A DNA stretch of 50,456 nucleotides from a bacterium (GTDB lineage Bacteria > UBP7 > UBA6624), in the NCBI GenBank assembly GCA_002716355.1, contig PBAU01000008.1:1-50456 (forward strand). Reading direction: 5' to 3'. The notes under the pieces were generated by a model. That model searched no databases. It was not told the DNA's origin and was given only the letters and a program-made list of their open reading frames with translations. Within the stretch, counting starts at the first letter, position 1; each line of letters starts with the position of its first letter. Made by a program: the position numbers and the translations under genes. Shown piece by piece: positions 1 through 9,130 of this stretch.

Positions 1-74
1 ACGCCAATACAAACATTTGCCATATATTCGAGATAGGGTTCATCCCATTCCAAAGAGTCATAACAATCACCCAT
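1..74 (-). CDS. 5' end of an unidentified gene, cut by the window edge
   Basis: Reading the minus strand from an ATG at 74 gives 24 codons without a stop (MGDCYDSLEWDEPYLEYMAN...) before the window ends. The fragment follows the VOC gene on the same strand after 56 bases, so the two could be co-transcribed. A GGGTGG stretch lies about 14 bases before the ATG, too far to be a strong ribosome binding site. The peptide is acidic and rich in aromatic residues. No family can be named from so few residues, and the frame could be fortuitous. Confidence 0.4.
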   Translation of the reverse strand, partial: MGDCYDSLEWDEPYLEYMANVCIG

Positions 75-130
75 ATGAAAATTTTACCACCCTGGTCGTC
101 ATTCATTTAATTCTCTTTCCTTCTTCAAAA

Positions 131-532
131 TTATTTTCCTTCTGAAATTTCTGCCTCAGCGAGCAACGGGATCTCGGTGTTCGATGACATCTCGATGACC
201 GTCATCTCATTCTTCTCGGGATCGTTGAAGGACATCGACAGCATGTTCATCTCATTGGTGTGCGGCTCTTTCGTTATCTCAACACCTGCACCCACAAGCT
301 TCTTGTGGAATCCCTTCACATCCCGAACCTCAAGCACGGGAAGTACATTCCCTTTTGCTTTCGAAAGGTCATCCGACCTGATCAGGAAGATGTTGGATAT
401 GCCGACCTCAAAGGAGACAAGGTTCTCGTTCCTGTCGATCTCTTCAAGGCCAAGCACGAGGCCATAAAAGGCGCCCTGCTTTGAGATATCGCCCACATAA
501 ACAACAAAACCTTCCAGACCCTCAATGTTCAT
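131..532 (-). CDS. VOC-superfamily (glyoxalase/bleomycin-resistance-like) protein
   Basis: This 133-residue protein has the length and layout of a single vicinal-oxygen-chelate domain: an N-terminal strand (GFVVYVGDISKQGAFY), a central beta-rich part, an LEVRDVKGF segment and a closing FNDPEKNE...VIEM segment typical of the C-terminal beta-alpha-beta-beta-beta module. VOC proteins act as metal-dependent lyases, isomerases or dioxygenases, or as drug-binding proteins; the substrate cannot be read here. The start is the ATG at 532, without a clear Shine-Dalgarno. The gene diverges from acnA across a 57-base gap holding an inverted repeat. Its base composition (about 48% GC in a sampled line) is clearly above the genome-wide third and matches the 5' part of acnA, so the two may share an unusual history. 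Confidence 0.75.
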   Translation of the reverse strand: MNIEGLEGFVVYVGDISKQGAFYGLVLGLEEIDRNENLVSFEVGISNIFLIRSDDLSKAKGNVLPVLEVRDVKGFHKKLVGAGVEITKEPHTNEMNMLSMSFNDPEKNEMTVIEMSSNTEIPLLAEAEISEGK

Positions 533-551
533 TACGTAAAACCATTTTAAA

Positions 552-570
552 AGGAAATAGAATATTTCCT
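552..570. promoter_or_regulatory. Perfect 8-bp inverted repeat between divergent VOC gene and acnA
   Basis: AGGAAATA at 552-559 and TATTTCCT at 563-570 are exact reverse complements separated by GAA. The element sits 19 bases before the acnA start and 20 bases before the divergent VOC start, where an operator for a dimeric regulator, or a small hairpin in the acnA leader, would lie. No regulator can be named. Confidence 0.45.
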
Positions 571-589
571 GTGAAATTGAATAGCTATC

Positions 590-3271
590 ATGTATAAATC
601 AGATTTTTTTGAACTTGCAGACAATTCAAAAGGGACATATTACCCCTTGGAGCAGCTTGAGGATATGTATTCGGTTGATGTCCAGAAGCTGCCCTACACC
701 ATCAGGGTCCTTCTTGAATCCGCAATGCGCAACCATGATGATTTCCTTGTGACTGAAAAGGATGTCAAGAACATCCTCAACTGGACAAAGGATGGCTCAA
801 GGATGGAAATCCCTTTCCTTCCGTCAAGGGTCATACTCCAAGACTTCACTGGTGTCCCTTCCCTTGTTGATGTGGCAGCGATGAGAAACGCAATGCTTGA
901 CATGGAAGGCGATCCGAACAAGGTCAACCCCTTGGTTCCGGTTGATCTCGTGATAGACCATTCCGTGCAAGTTGACTATTCCGGACGGTTTGAGGATGCA
1001 TTGGAAAGAAACCTTGAGATCGAATACAAGAGGAATAGCGAAAGGTACAGCTTTCTCAAATGGGGCCAAAAGAATGTTGAAAAATTCAGGGTTGTCCCTC
1101 CAGGAAGGGGGATAGTCCATCAAGTCAATCTTGAATGGCTCGCTGAAGTCGTTCAGGATTCAGGAAAGACATTTTTTCCTGACACGGTAGTTGGAACAGA
1201 CTCGCACACGACAATGATCAACGGCCTGGGTGTTCTGGGATGGGGAGTCGGCGGAATAGAGGCCGAAGCTGTCATGTTGGGTCAACCAATATACATGCTC
1301 CTTCCTGACGTTATAGGTTTTGAGATGACCGGAAAGCCAAAACCTGGAGTTACAGCAACAGATTTGGTGCTTGCAGTTACCGAAATACTTAGGGAGAACA
1401 ATGTTGTTGGAAAATTTGTTGAATTTGTGGGAGAAGGATTGAAGCACATGTCACTTCCTGACAGAGCAACCATATCAAACATGTGTCCTGAATACGGAGG
1501 CACATGTGGTTTTTTCCCAATTGACGAAACAACATTGAAATATCTTTCCGAAACAGGAAGAGACCCTAACCATGTTGAAAACGTAAAAAGATACCTTAGA
1601 AAACAAAAACTTTTCAATGAGCATGCTCCAAATTCAATCGAATATACAAAATTGATCAAGTTTGACATATCAACTGTTGAGCCGTGTTTGGCAGGTCCAA
1701 AAAGACCTCAGGACAGAATCCTTCTGAAACACATGAAGGATGAATTCTGCAAATCATTGACCAATCCGGTTGACAATCAGAATCATGGTTTAAAGGAAAG
1801 GGAAACAAGCAATAAAGCGTCAGTGAAAACAGAAGACCAAGGTGAATTTGATCTAAACCATGGAGATGTTGTGATTGCTGCAATAACATCCTGCACCAAT
1901 ACAAGCAATCCTGAAGTGATGATTGCAGCAGGGCTTGTCGCAAAAAAGGCTAAAGAACTGGGTCTAAAAACAAAACCTTGGGTAAAGACATCATTAGCTC
2001 CTGGTTCAAGGGTTGTTAGCGATTATCTTGAAAGTGCAGGCTTGATGGATGATCTTAGTTACCAAGGTTTCAATATCGTTGGTTATGGATGCACAACATG
2101 TATTGGTAACTCAGGGCCTCTTGATGAAGGAATTGTTAAAGGCATAGAGGAATCCAACCTGATTGTTTCAAGCGTTATATCAGGAAATAGAAATTTTGAA
2201 GGCCGAATCCATTCACATGTAAAAGCGAATTTTCTAGGAAGCCCTCCTTTGGTTGTAGCTTATGCAATTGCTGGCACGGTGAACATTCATCTTAATTCAG
2301 ACCCGATAGGGATTGGAAAAAACAATAAACCTGTATTTTTAAAAGACATTTGGCCTAAAAAAGAAGAAATTCTCAAAATGATACAGAAGCACATAAAGCC
2401 AGAAACATTTATAGAAAAATACAAAACTGCCACAGAGGAAGAGAGATGGGATTCGATAGAGTCCAAAAAATCTCCATTGTTCGATTGGGATGATGATTCA
2501 ACATACATAAAAAGACCATCATTCCTCAAAGGCATATCTACAAATCTAAAAAAAGTCCAACCCATAGAAAATGCAAGGGCCCTGCTCTACTTAGGAGATT
2601 CAGTAACAACTGATCACATAAGCCCAGCAGGAGCAATTTCGCCAAAAACATCAGCTGCTAAATACCTAAGAGAGAAAGGTGTAAACTTTTTTGACTTTAA
2701 TTCATACGGTTCAAGAAGGGGCAATCATGAAGTAATGGTTAGAGGCACCTTTGCTAATGTGAGAATAAGAAACAAGCTTGTAGATATTGAAGGAGGGTTT
2801 ACAAAACATTTCGACTCAAATGAAGTGATGACTGTTTTTGAAGCATCCAAAAAATACAAAAAAGAAAACGTACCTCTTGTTGTGATCGCAGGTGACCAAT
2901 ATGGGACTGGGTCATCAAGAGACTGGGCTGCAAAAGGCACCAATCTTCTTGGCGTGAAAGCGGTTATAGCCACAGGTTTTGAAAGAATACATAGGTCAAA
3001 CCTAGTAGGAATGGGTGTTTTGCCTTTATGTTTCACAAATGACCAAACAGCAGAAAGCATTGGGGTAAAAGGAAATGAAAAATTTACAATTCTTGGGATA
3101 GAAGGCAAATTAACTCCAGGTCAAAAGATAAATGTAAAAGCAAAAAGGCCTGATGGAAGTTCTTTTGATTTTGAAACAATAAGCCGATTGGATACACCTG
3201 TTGAAATTGAATACTACAAAAACGAAGGAATACTTCCAACAGTTCTAAGAAACATGATTAAAAATGACTGA
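590..3271 (+). CDS. acnA: Aconitate hydratase A (aconitase, IRP1/AcnA type)
   Basis: Aconitase interconverts citrate and isocitrate in the TCA cycle with a [4Fe-4S] cluster. The 893-residue length fits the AcnA/IRP1 branch. The three cluster ligands are visible as C435 (SCTNTSNP) and C501/C504 (GYGCTTCIG). Other hallmarks are GTDSHTTMINGLGV near residue 205, DSVTTDHISPAGAI at the start of the swivelling domain, and the active-site stretch GDQYGTGSSRDWAAKGT. The ATG at 590 has no clear Shine-Dalgarno. It is the first gene of a tightly packed plus-strand run, and its end overlaps fabF by 8 bases. Composition is odd: about 50-53% GC in sampled lines of the first third, falling to near 32% at the 3' end, which suggests recombination or a composition gradient. 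Confidence 0.97.
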   Translation: MYKSDFFELADNSKGTYYPLEQLEDMYSVDVQKLPYTIRVLLESAMRNHDDFLVTEKDVKNILNWTKDGSRMEIPFLPSRVILQDFTGVPSLVDVAAMRNAMLDMEGDPNKVNPLVPVDLVIDHSVQVDYSGRFEDALERNLEIEYKRNSERYSFLKWGQKNVEKFRVVPPGRGIVHQVNLEWLAEVVQDSGKTFFPDTVVGTDSHTTMINGLGVLGWGVGGIEAEAVMLGQPIYMLLPDVIGFEMTGKPKPGVTATDLVLAVTEILRENNVVGKFVEFVGEGLKHMSLPDRATISNMCPEYGGTCGFFPIDETTLKYLSETGRDPNHVENVKRYLRKQKLFNEHAPNSIEYTKLIKFDISTVEPCLAGPKRPQDRILLKHMKDEFCKSLTNPVDNQNHGLKERETSNKASVKTEDQGEFDLNHGDVVIAAITSCTNTSNPEVMIAAGLVAKKAKELGLKTKPWVKTSLAPGSRVVSDYLESAGLMDDLSYQGFNIVGYGCTTCIGNSGPLDEGIVKGIEESNLIVSSVISGNRNFEGRIHSHVKANFLGSPPLVVAYAIAGTVNIHLNSDPIGIGKNNKPVFLKDIWPKKEEILKMIQKHIKPETFIEKYKTATEEERWDSIESKKSPLFDWDDDSTYIKRPSFLKGISTNLKKVQPIENARALLYLGDSVTTDHISPAGAISPKTSAAKYLREKGVNFFDFNSYGSRRGNHEVMVRGTFANVRIRNKLVDIEGGFTKHFDSNEVMTVFEASKKYKKENVPLVVIAGDQYGTGSSRDWAAKGTNLLGVKAVIATGFERIHRSNLVGMGVLPLCFTNDQTAESIGVKGNEKFTILGIEGKLTPGQKINVKAKRPDGSSFDFETISRLDTPVEIEYYKNEGILPTVLRNMIKND

Positions 3272-4514
3272 GAGAGTTTTTGTTACTGGAATGGGTGCAG
3301 TAACACCCTTTGGGATGGGTGTTGATAAGCTGTGGAAATCAATGTCAACCAACCAGTTAGCAATTCGACCCATTAAGGGTTTGAGTTCAAGATCAGAAGA
3401 GTTCAGATGTAAGGTTGGTGGGCAAGTTCCTGATTTCAAAATATCAGAATGGCTTCCAAAGTTAAACAAAAAAATTGATCCGTTCCAGGCGTATTCAATC
3501 ATTGCATCAAACATGGCAGTCAAACATTCAAAAATAAATTTAGAAAAAGTTGACAGGTCAAGATTTGGTGTTTCTTCTGGCTCAAGCAATGGTGGAGTTG
3601 GAACAGGATTGAAGAACTACAAACAATATCTAGAAAAAGGCTTAAGAGGGGTAAGCCCTTTTACTGGTGTCAGATACACTGTAAATGGAGCAAGTGCATG
3701 GCCGGCAATTCAACTTGGTCTTCAAGGACCTAATGAAAGCTTTAGCGTAACCTGCGCGACTGGAAATACAGCTATAGGAAATGCTTATAGAAAAATTAAA
3801 CATGGACACGCTGATCTCATGCTTGCAGGATCTTCGGATTATTTTGATGAATTTATTGTTGTTTTTTTCCATAGGGCAAGAGCTGTTGCCGCAACTAAAG
3901 ACCCTTACGAAGTTAATGTTTTAAAGCCATTTGACAAAAAAAGATCTGGAACCATACTTTCTGAAGGTTGCGGTATGCTGCTTCTTGAATCAGAGTCATC
4001 AGCAAGAAAAAGAGGTGCAAAAATATATGCTGAAATATTAGGCATGGGAGAAACATGTGACGCAAGAAACATAGTAGCACCTGACACATCAGGAAAAATT
4101 ATGACCAGGGCAATTCAGAACTGCTTAGAAGAATCAGAATTACAACCAGAAGATGTTGAATATGTTTCTGCACATGGAACAGGCACACTTTTCAATGATC
4201 CAACAGAAGTAAAAGCACTTAAGAATGCTTTAGGGAAACATGCAGAAAAAATACCTGTATCAGCACCAAAATCCCAACTTGGACACTTGTTAGGAGCATC
4301 AAGCTCCATTGAAGCAATAGCTGGGATAATGGGTGGATTAAATGGAACTGTAACACCTACCCTAAACCTAGACAACCCTGATCCAAAATGTGATTTAGAT
4401 CATGTTCCTAACAAGGCTAGAAAACATAAATATAGAACATTTTTAAATAATAGTTTTGGCTTTGGTGGTCACAACTGTGTGCTGGCAATACGCACGGGAG
4501 ATCCTGAAGATTGA
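3264..4514 (+). CDS. fabF: 3-oxoacyl-[acyl-carrier-protein] synthase II (KAS II)
   Basis: The 416-residue protein has the thiolase-fold condensing enzyme layout. It shows FVTGMGAVTPFG at the N terminus, the nucleophile C164 in VTCATGNTAIG, a first histidine in SAHGTGTLFNDPTE, a second in SQLGHLLGASSSIEAI, and the terminal glycine-rich NNSFGFGGHN. These are the Cys-His-His residues that decarboxylate malonyl-ACP and extend acyl chains in fatty-acid synthesis. The ATG lies 8 bases inside acnA, so translation is probably coupled. No acpP, fabG or fabZ is nearby, which is unusual; the partners are aconitase and isoprenoid genes. A condensing enzyme for another acyl product cannot be excluded from sequence alone, but FabF is the best fit. 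Confidence 0.9.
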   Translation: MTERVFVTGMGAVTPFGMGVDKLWKSMSTNQLAIRPIKGLSSRSEEFRCKVGGQVPDFKISEWLPKLNKKIDPFQAYSIIASNMAVKHSKINLEKVDRSRFGVSSGSSNGGVGTGLKNYKQYLEKGLRGVSPFTGVRYTVNGASAWPAIQLGLQGPNESFSVTCATGNTAIGNAYRKIKHGHADLMLAGSSDYFDEFIVVFFHRARAVAATKDPYEVNVLKPFDKKRSGTILSEGCGMLLLESESSARKRGAKIYAEILGMGETCDARNIVAPDTSGKIMTRAIQNCLEESELQPEDVEYVSAHGTGTLFNDPTEVKALKNALGKHAEKIPVSAPKSQLGHLLGASSSIEAIAGIMGGLNGTVTPTLNLDNPDPKCDLDHVPNKARKHKYRTFLNNSFGFGGHNCVLAIRTGDPED

Positions 4515-5668
4515 AAAAAGGCATTGCAGTCCTCGGAGCTACTGGATCAATAGGCAAACAAACAATAGAACTCTTAAATTCAAAGTTTCAAGCTAAATAC
4601 AAGACAATTGGATTAGCGTCAAATAGCAATACTGAAGATTTAATGGATTATGCAATAAAACTGAATGCGGAAAAAATAATAGTCGCTAATCCAAAACAAG
4701 AAATAAAAAAAACCAATCCTGAATTCTCATATGGAAAAGAAGAGATTGCAAAACTTGTTTCAAACAAATCTGTTGACCTTGTGGTTATGGCAATACCCGG
4801 AACAGCGGCAATTGAAGCTACCTACCTTGCATTAAAAAATGGAAAAACTGTTGCATTAGCAAACAAAGAAAGCATTGTTGCTGCAGGTGAAAAAATATTA
4901 GAAACAGAAAAAAAATATAGTGGACAAATAATACCTATAGACAGTGAGCACAATTCAATATTTAGGCTTTTGAATAATTCTCGCAATAACCAAAATGTAT
5001 CCAGGTTAACCATAACTGCTTCAGGCGGACCTTTTCTTGGAAAGAAAATTTCAGATCTGGAAAAAGTTACACCAAAAGAAGCATTGAAGCATCCTTCTTG
5101 GAGCATGGGTAAACTTGTCTCCATAAATTCCGCAACACTAATGAACAAAGGCTTAGAAATAATTGAAGCAAGCATTCTTTTTGATATGCCTATAAACAAA
5201 ATTGATGCTGTCATACATCCTGAATCAAAAATACATGCAATGGTGCATTGGAAAGATGGATCCTCCTCGATGCTGGTAAATCCACCTAGCATGTCTTATG
5301 CAATTAATCATGCTCTTTCATATCCTGATCAGCCTATTCAGGATTCAAATACCTTAGAAACATCCTTCGATGGTGGGTTTAAACTTCAAAAACTAAATGA
5401 AAATCTGTATCCGTGCTATAAGCTTGCACGAGAAGCAGGGACCAAAGGAAATGGGCACCCTATCGTCTTAAATGCAAGTAACGAAGTTGCTGTTAGTAAT
5501 TTCCTGGAAGGGAAAATCTCATTCAATAAAATACCGAAAGTTATAGAAAAAACACTTACAGGAATGGAATTTGAAATTCCTGAAAAAATCGACATTAAAG
5601 ATGTTCTTTACATAGATACTCAATCTAGAATTTTTGCATCAAACTTAATCAAAATGCGAAAAATATGA
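4511..5668 (+). CDS. dxr: 1-deoxy-D-xylulose 5-phosphate reductoisomerase
   Basis: DXR (IspC) converts DXP to 2-C-methyl-D-erythritol 4-phosphate with NADPH, the first committed MEP-pathway step. The NADPH-binding VLGATGSIGKQTIELL opens the protein, ANKESIVAAGE lies near residue 118, the metal and substrate loop reads DSEHNSIF, and the flexible lid and phosphate region reads SWSMGKLVSINSATLMNKGLE. The length of 385 residues is normal. The start is a TTG at 4511 that overlaps the fabF stop as TTGA, so it is probably translated by reinitiation. The last 4 bases overlap dxs. Having dxr and dxs adjacent puts two consecutive MEP steps in one unit, although in pathway order DXS acts first. Confidence 0.96.
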   Translation: MKKGIAVLGATGSIGKQTIELLNSKFQAKYKTIGLASNSNTEDLMDYAIKLNAEKIIVANPKQEIKKTNPEFSYGKEEIAKLVSNKSVDLVVMAIPGTAAIEATYLALKNGKTVALANKESIVAAGEKILETEKKYSGQIIPIDSEHNSIFRLLNNSRNNQNVSRLTITASGGPFLGKKISDLEKVTPKEALKHPSWSMGKLVSINSATLMNKGLEIIEASILFDMPINKIDAVIHPESKIHAMVHWKDGSSSMLVNPPSMSYAINHALSYPDQPIQDSNTLETSFDGGFKLQKLNENLYPCYKLAREAGTKGNGHPIVLNASNEVAVSNFLEGKISFNKIPKVIEKTLTGMEFEIPEKIDIKDVLYIDTQSRIFASNLIKMRKI

Positions 5669-7521
5669 AAAGAAACAAAATCAAATCAATAAAAAATCCT
5701 GAGGACATTAAAAAAATGACCCTCTCGGAGCTTGAAGAAACATGTATTGAAATGCGAGATTTTCTCGTAAAAGAGATTCCTAAAACAGGTGGTCATCTAG
5801 CAAGCAATTTGGGTGTTGTTGAGCTAACTACCGCAATACATAAAGTTTTCAACAGTCCAGAAGACAAAATACTTTTTGATGTTGGGCATCAAAGCTACAT
5901 ACACAAAATACTTACCGGGAGAATTAAAGGTTTTAAAAAATTAAGAAAATACAAAGGTATGTCGGGCTTTCTGGACATAGAAGAGTCCGAACATGATGCC
6001 TTTGGTGGCAGCCATGCAGGAACATCCCTTTCTGCTGCATATGGAATTCTAGAAGCACAAAAAAAACAAAATAAAAAAAATTATGTTGTAGCAGTCGTAG
6101 GCGATGGAGCATTAACTGCCGGAATGGCTTGGGAGGCAATCAACAATCTTGGCGGTAAACCCTATCCATTGATAATAATCTTGAATGATAATGAAATGTC
6201 AATATCCCCAAATGTTGGAATGGTAAATAAGCTATTAACTAAATTCAGAATGGCAAAAACATACAGGAAAACACTTAGGAAAACATCAGACATTCTAGAA
6301 AAATCTCAATCTAGTAAAAAATTAGGTTTAATGTTGTCTAAAATCAAAGATGGAATAAGAAATTTCTTCTTCAAGGAAGGGGCTCTTTTTGAATCTTTTG
6401 GATTTAGATACTTTGGACCAATGGACGGACACAACCTTAAAGAGATGATAGAGGTTTTAAAACTCTCAAAAAATGTTCAAGATAGACCTGTTTTACTGCA
6501 TGTTTTGACGAAAAAAGGCAAAGGAGATCCGAAAAGTGAAAAAAATCCCGTAAAAAGACATGGTGTTGCGCCTAAATCACTTTCAAAAACACCAAGCTTT
6601 TCAAAAGTTTTTGCAGATTCTTTAATTGAGCTAGGCGAAAAAGATGAAAATATTCTTGCCTTGACAGCTGCAATGTCTGAAGGGACTGGTCTAGAGGCTT
6701 TCAGAAAAAAATTTCCAGCTAGGTTTTTTGATGTTGGCATATCAGAACAGCATGCAGTCACAGCCAGTGCGGCAATGGCGTTGTCTGGAATGAAACCAGT
6801 ATGCGCAATATACTCAACATTTTTACAAAGAGGCTATGACCAAGTTGTTCATGATGCAATGCTACAAAATGCTCATGTCGTGTTTGCAATGGATAGATCA
6901 GGGATAGTAGGAGGTGATGGGTCAAGTGCACAAGGCCTTTATGACATTTCATATCTAAGATGTTTACCAAACATGATTGTTTCAGCTGCAAAAGATGGTC
7001 CAGCAATTAAAGAACTTCTAGAATGCGGTTTATACAGAAATAATCAACCATTTGCAATCAGATACCCTCGAGGATCTGTTCCTCAAACAAGCAATAGAGC
7101 AAAAAGAAACCTTACTGTTGGCAAAGGCGAAATCATACAAAAAGGAACTGATGTTGCCATACTCGCAATAGGTCCTTCAATTTACAGTGCAATTAAAGCA
7201 GCAAAAGAACTTGAAAAAGAAAAAATAAACTGTTTTATTGCTGACCCAATATGGGTCAAGCCTTTGGACAAAGAATTAATAAAAAAAGCTGCTAAAACAA
7301 AAAGAATACTTACCATAGAGGAGCATAGCGAAATCGGAGGCCTAAGATCTGCTGTTTTAGAATCTTTACAAGAACAAAACCTAATGAATCAAACTAAAAT
7401 TCGCTCTATTGCAATCTCTGACAAAATTATCAAACATGGAAGTCAAGATGTGTACAGGAAAAAATTTGGACTTGATGAAAAAGGTATTTATAACAAGATA
7501 AAGGAAATGTTAGATGGCTGA
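5665..7521 (+). CDS. dxs: 1-deoxy-D-xylulose-5-phosphate synthase
   Basis: DXS condenses pyruvate and glyceraldehyde 3-phosphate on thiamine diphosphate, the entry to the MEP pathway. The 618-residue protein has GHQSYIHKILTGR, the ThDP/Mg motif GDGALTAGMAWEAINN followed by NDNEMSISPNVG, the DXS-type FRYFGPMDGHN, and the pyrimidine-domain DVGISEQHAVTASAAMA with its catalytic glutamate. The ATG overlaps the dxr stop (ATGA). One oddity: the loop that usually reads DRAG-VG-DG-TH-G is here DRSGIVGGDGSSAQG, so the histidine usually found there is alanine. It is otherwise an ordinary member. A general transketolase is unlikely given the GPMDGHN motif and the dxr neighbour. Confidence 0.95.
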   Translation: MKRNKIKSIKNPEDIKKMTLSELEETCIEMRDFLVKEIPKTGGHLASNLGVVELTTAIHKVFNSPEDKILFDVGHQSYIHKILTGRIKGFKKLRKYKGMSGFLDIEESEHDAFGGSHAGTSLSAAYGILEAQKKQNKKNYVVAVVGDGALTAGMAWEAINNLGGKPYPLIIILNDNEMSISPNVGMVNKLLTKFRMAKTYRKTLRKTSDILEKSQSSKKLGLMLSKIKDGIRNFFFKEGALFESFGFRYFGPMDGHNLKEMIEVLKLSKNVQDRPVLLHVLTKKGKGDPKSEKNPVKRHGVAPKSLSKTPSFSKVFADSLIELGEKDENILALTAAMSEGTGLEAFRKKFPARFFDVGISEQHAVTASAAMALSGMKPVCAIYSTFLQRGYDQVVHDAMLQNAHVVFAMDRSGIVGGDGSSAQGLYDISYLRCLPNMIVSAAKDGPAIKELLECGLYRNNQPFAIRYPRGSVPQTSNRAKRNLTVGKGEIIQKGTDVAILAIGPSIYSAIKAAKELEKEKINCFIADPIWVKPLDKELIKKAAKTKRILTIEEHSEIGGLRSAVLESLQEQNLMNQTKIRSIAISDKIIKHGSQDVYRKKFGLDEKGIYNKIKEMLDG

Positions 7522-9112
7522 AGTTCTATACAACAAATACAGACCTAAACAGTTTGAAGATTTAATAGGTTTATCGATAACAAAAAAAATACTTACAAAC
7601 TGCCTAAAAACAGAACAAATACCTCATGCATGGTTGTTTTATGGACCTAGAGGTACGGGAAAAACAACTACAGCAAGAATTTTTGCTGCTGCAATCAATT
7701 CCAAATCAAGAAAAAATGGCTTTGAGCCAAATCTAAAAGAAGAAATCGTAAAATCTATTTTCCAAGGATCATCACTCTGTTTATCTGAAATTGATGCTGC
7801 CAGCAATAGATCTGTAGGAGATGTTGAAAACCTACAAGAAGAAATGAGATTTTCATCACCAGATGGAAAAAAGAAAGTCTATGTGGTTGATGAGGTTCAC
7901 ATGCTTTCAAAAGCAGCTTTTAATGCATTGTTAAAAACCATGGAAGATCCACCAGGGCACGTAATGTTTATCCTGGCAACAACGAATCCAGAAAAAGTTC
8001 CTGAAACAATAAGAAGCAGATGCCAAAATCTAGCTTTTCATGCACATAGAGCTATCGATTTAAATGGACTGATACTAAAAATTTCAAAAAAAGAAAAAAT
8101 AAAAATGGAAAAAGGGGTTGAACAATTGATGTCCTATATTTCAGAAGGAAGCGCCAGAGATGCACTTGGAAATTTAGAAAAACTATCTGCCTTCTCAGAA
8201 AAAAATATAAAACTTTCAGACGCTTTTAAGCTGTTTGGCCTGAGTGACATCATAGGGATAGAAACATTCATAGAATCTCTTCTAGAAAAAGATTCAACAA
8301 AATGCTTAACTCATGTAGAAAAACTTTTTAATACAGGTATATCAATATGGCCATTTCTGGATCAAACAATTGAATATTTTCACAACATACTTATATATAA
8401 AAAAATCAAAAACTATGAAGGCTACTATCGTTTGAAAAATGGTATTTCTGAAAAATGGAAAGATGACCAAATATTCATTGTTCAAAATGAAATCATAGAG
8501 CTTAAGAAAAGTCTAAAATGGGAAAGAGAAGGCTTAACCCTCTGGAGGATTGTAGCTTTTAACATACATCAAAAAATTAACAGGGCATCAAGTTTAACAA
8601 AGGATGAGATTTCAAAAAACAACAACACAATAAAAAAACCCTCAGCAAAAATTCAAGAGGAAAAGAGGGAATCTAAAGCAAGCATCCAGGAACCCAAAGA
8701 TAAAAACAACAACACAATAAAAAAACCCTCAGCAAAAATTCAAGAGGAAAAGAGGGAATCTAAAGCAAGCATCCAGGAACCCAAAGATAAAGATTGGGAA
8801 ACTTTTCTTAAAAACCTACAACAAGCAGATTTGCATTTGTGGATACTCCTCAACAAAAGAAAATTTATCAAATGGGAAGGCAATGCAGCTTTCATATCAG
8901 TAAATAACGATTCTGTTGCTTGGAAAAAATTAAATCAAGATGTTGCTAAAAAAGTTATAGAAACAGTATCTAATGCATGCTTGAAAAAGAAAATAGAATT
9001 AAAAATAATTATCGATAAAGAACCAGTTTTAACGAAAAAAAAACAAAAAAATAATTTAAATATAGAAAAAGAAATTGAAGACTTGGGGATAGAGGGAGAA
9101 TGGGACAAATAA
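7514..9112 (+). CDS. dnaX: DNA polymerase III subunit gamma/tau (clamp loader)
   Basis: DnaX is the ATPase motor of the sliding-clamp loader. The AAA+ part holds NKYRPKQFEDLIG, Walker A GPRGTGKTT (44-52), Walker B VYVVDEVHMLS (122-132), sensor 1 LATTNPEKVP and the arginine-finger SRC motif (TIRSRCQ). Between Walker A and EIDAASNRSV, where most bacterial DnaX proteins carry a four-cysteine zinc module, residues 62-90 contain a single cysteine. A lysine-rich linker near residue 370 contains a perfect 29-residue tandem duplication, followed by a tau-like C-terminal domain (DWETFLKNLQQADLHLWILL). It overlaps dxs by 8 bases and lies 18 bases before pdxS. tmk and holB follow in the same run, so two clamp-loader genes are co-oriented. 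Confidence 0.94.
   Translation: MAEVLYNKYRPKQFEDLIGLSITKKILTNCLKTEQIPHAWLFYGPRGTGKTTTARIFAAAINSKSRKNGFEPNLKEEIVKSIFQGSSLCLSEIDAASNRSVGDVENLQEEMRFSSPDGKKKVYVVDEVHMLSKAAFNALLKTMEDPPGHVMFILATTNPEKVPETIRSRCQNLAFHAHRAIDLNGLILKISKKEKIKMEKGVEQLMSYISEGSARDALGNLEKLSAFSEKNIKLSDAFKLFGLSDIIGIETFIESLLEKDSTKCLTHVEKLFNTGISIWPFLDQTIEYFHNILIYKKIKNYEGYYRLKNGISEKWKDDQIFIVQNEIIELKKSLKWEREGLTLWRIVAFNIHQKINRASSLTKDEISKNNNTIKKPSAKIQEEKRESKASIQEPKDKNNNTIKKPSAKIQEEKRESKASIQEPKDKDWETFLKNLQQADLHLWILLNKRKFIKWEGNAAFISVNNDSVAWKKLNQDVAKKVIETVSNACLKKKIELKIIIDKEPVLTKKKQKNNLNIEKEIEDLGIEGEWDK
8615..8791 (+). repeat. Perfect tandem direct repeat, 87-bp period, inside dnaX
   Basis: Bases 8615-8704 are identical to 8702-8791, giving two exact copies of an 87-bp (29-codon) unit that starts at NNNTIKKPSAKIQEE in the protein. 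The frame is kept. The absence of any base difference shows the duplication is recent or is kept identical by slippage or recombination. It lies in the flexible linker between the motor and the C-terminal domain. Confidence 0.97.
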
Positions 9113-9130
9113 ACAAAAAGGAGAAAAAAA

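Noticed and set aside
8615-8791. CRISPR or mobile-element signature in dnaX
   Set aside because: Only two abutting in-frame copies, no spacers, no terminal inverted repeats; a simple tandem duplication explains it.
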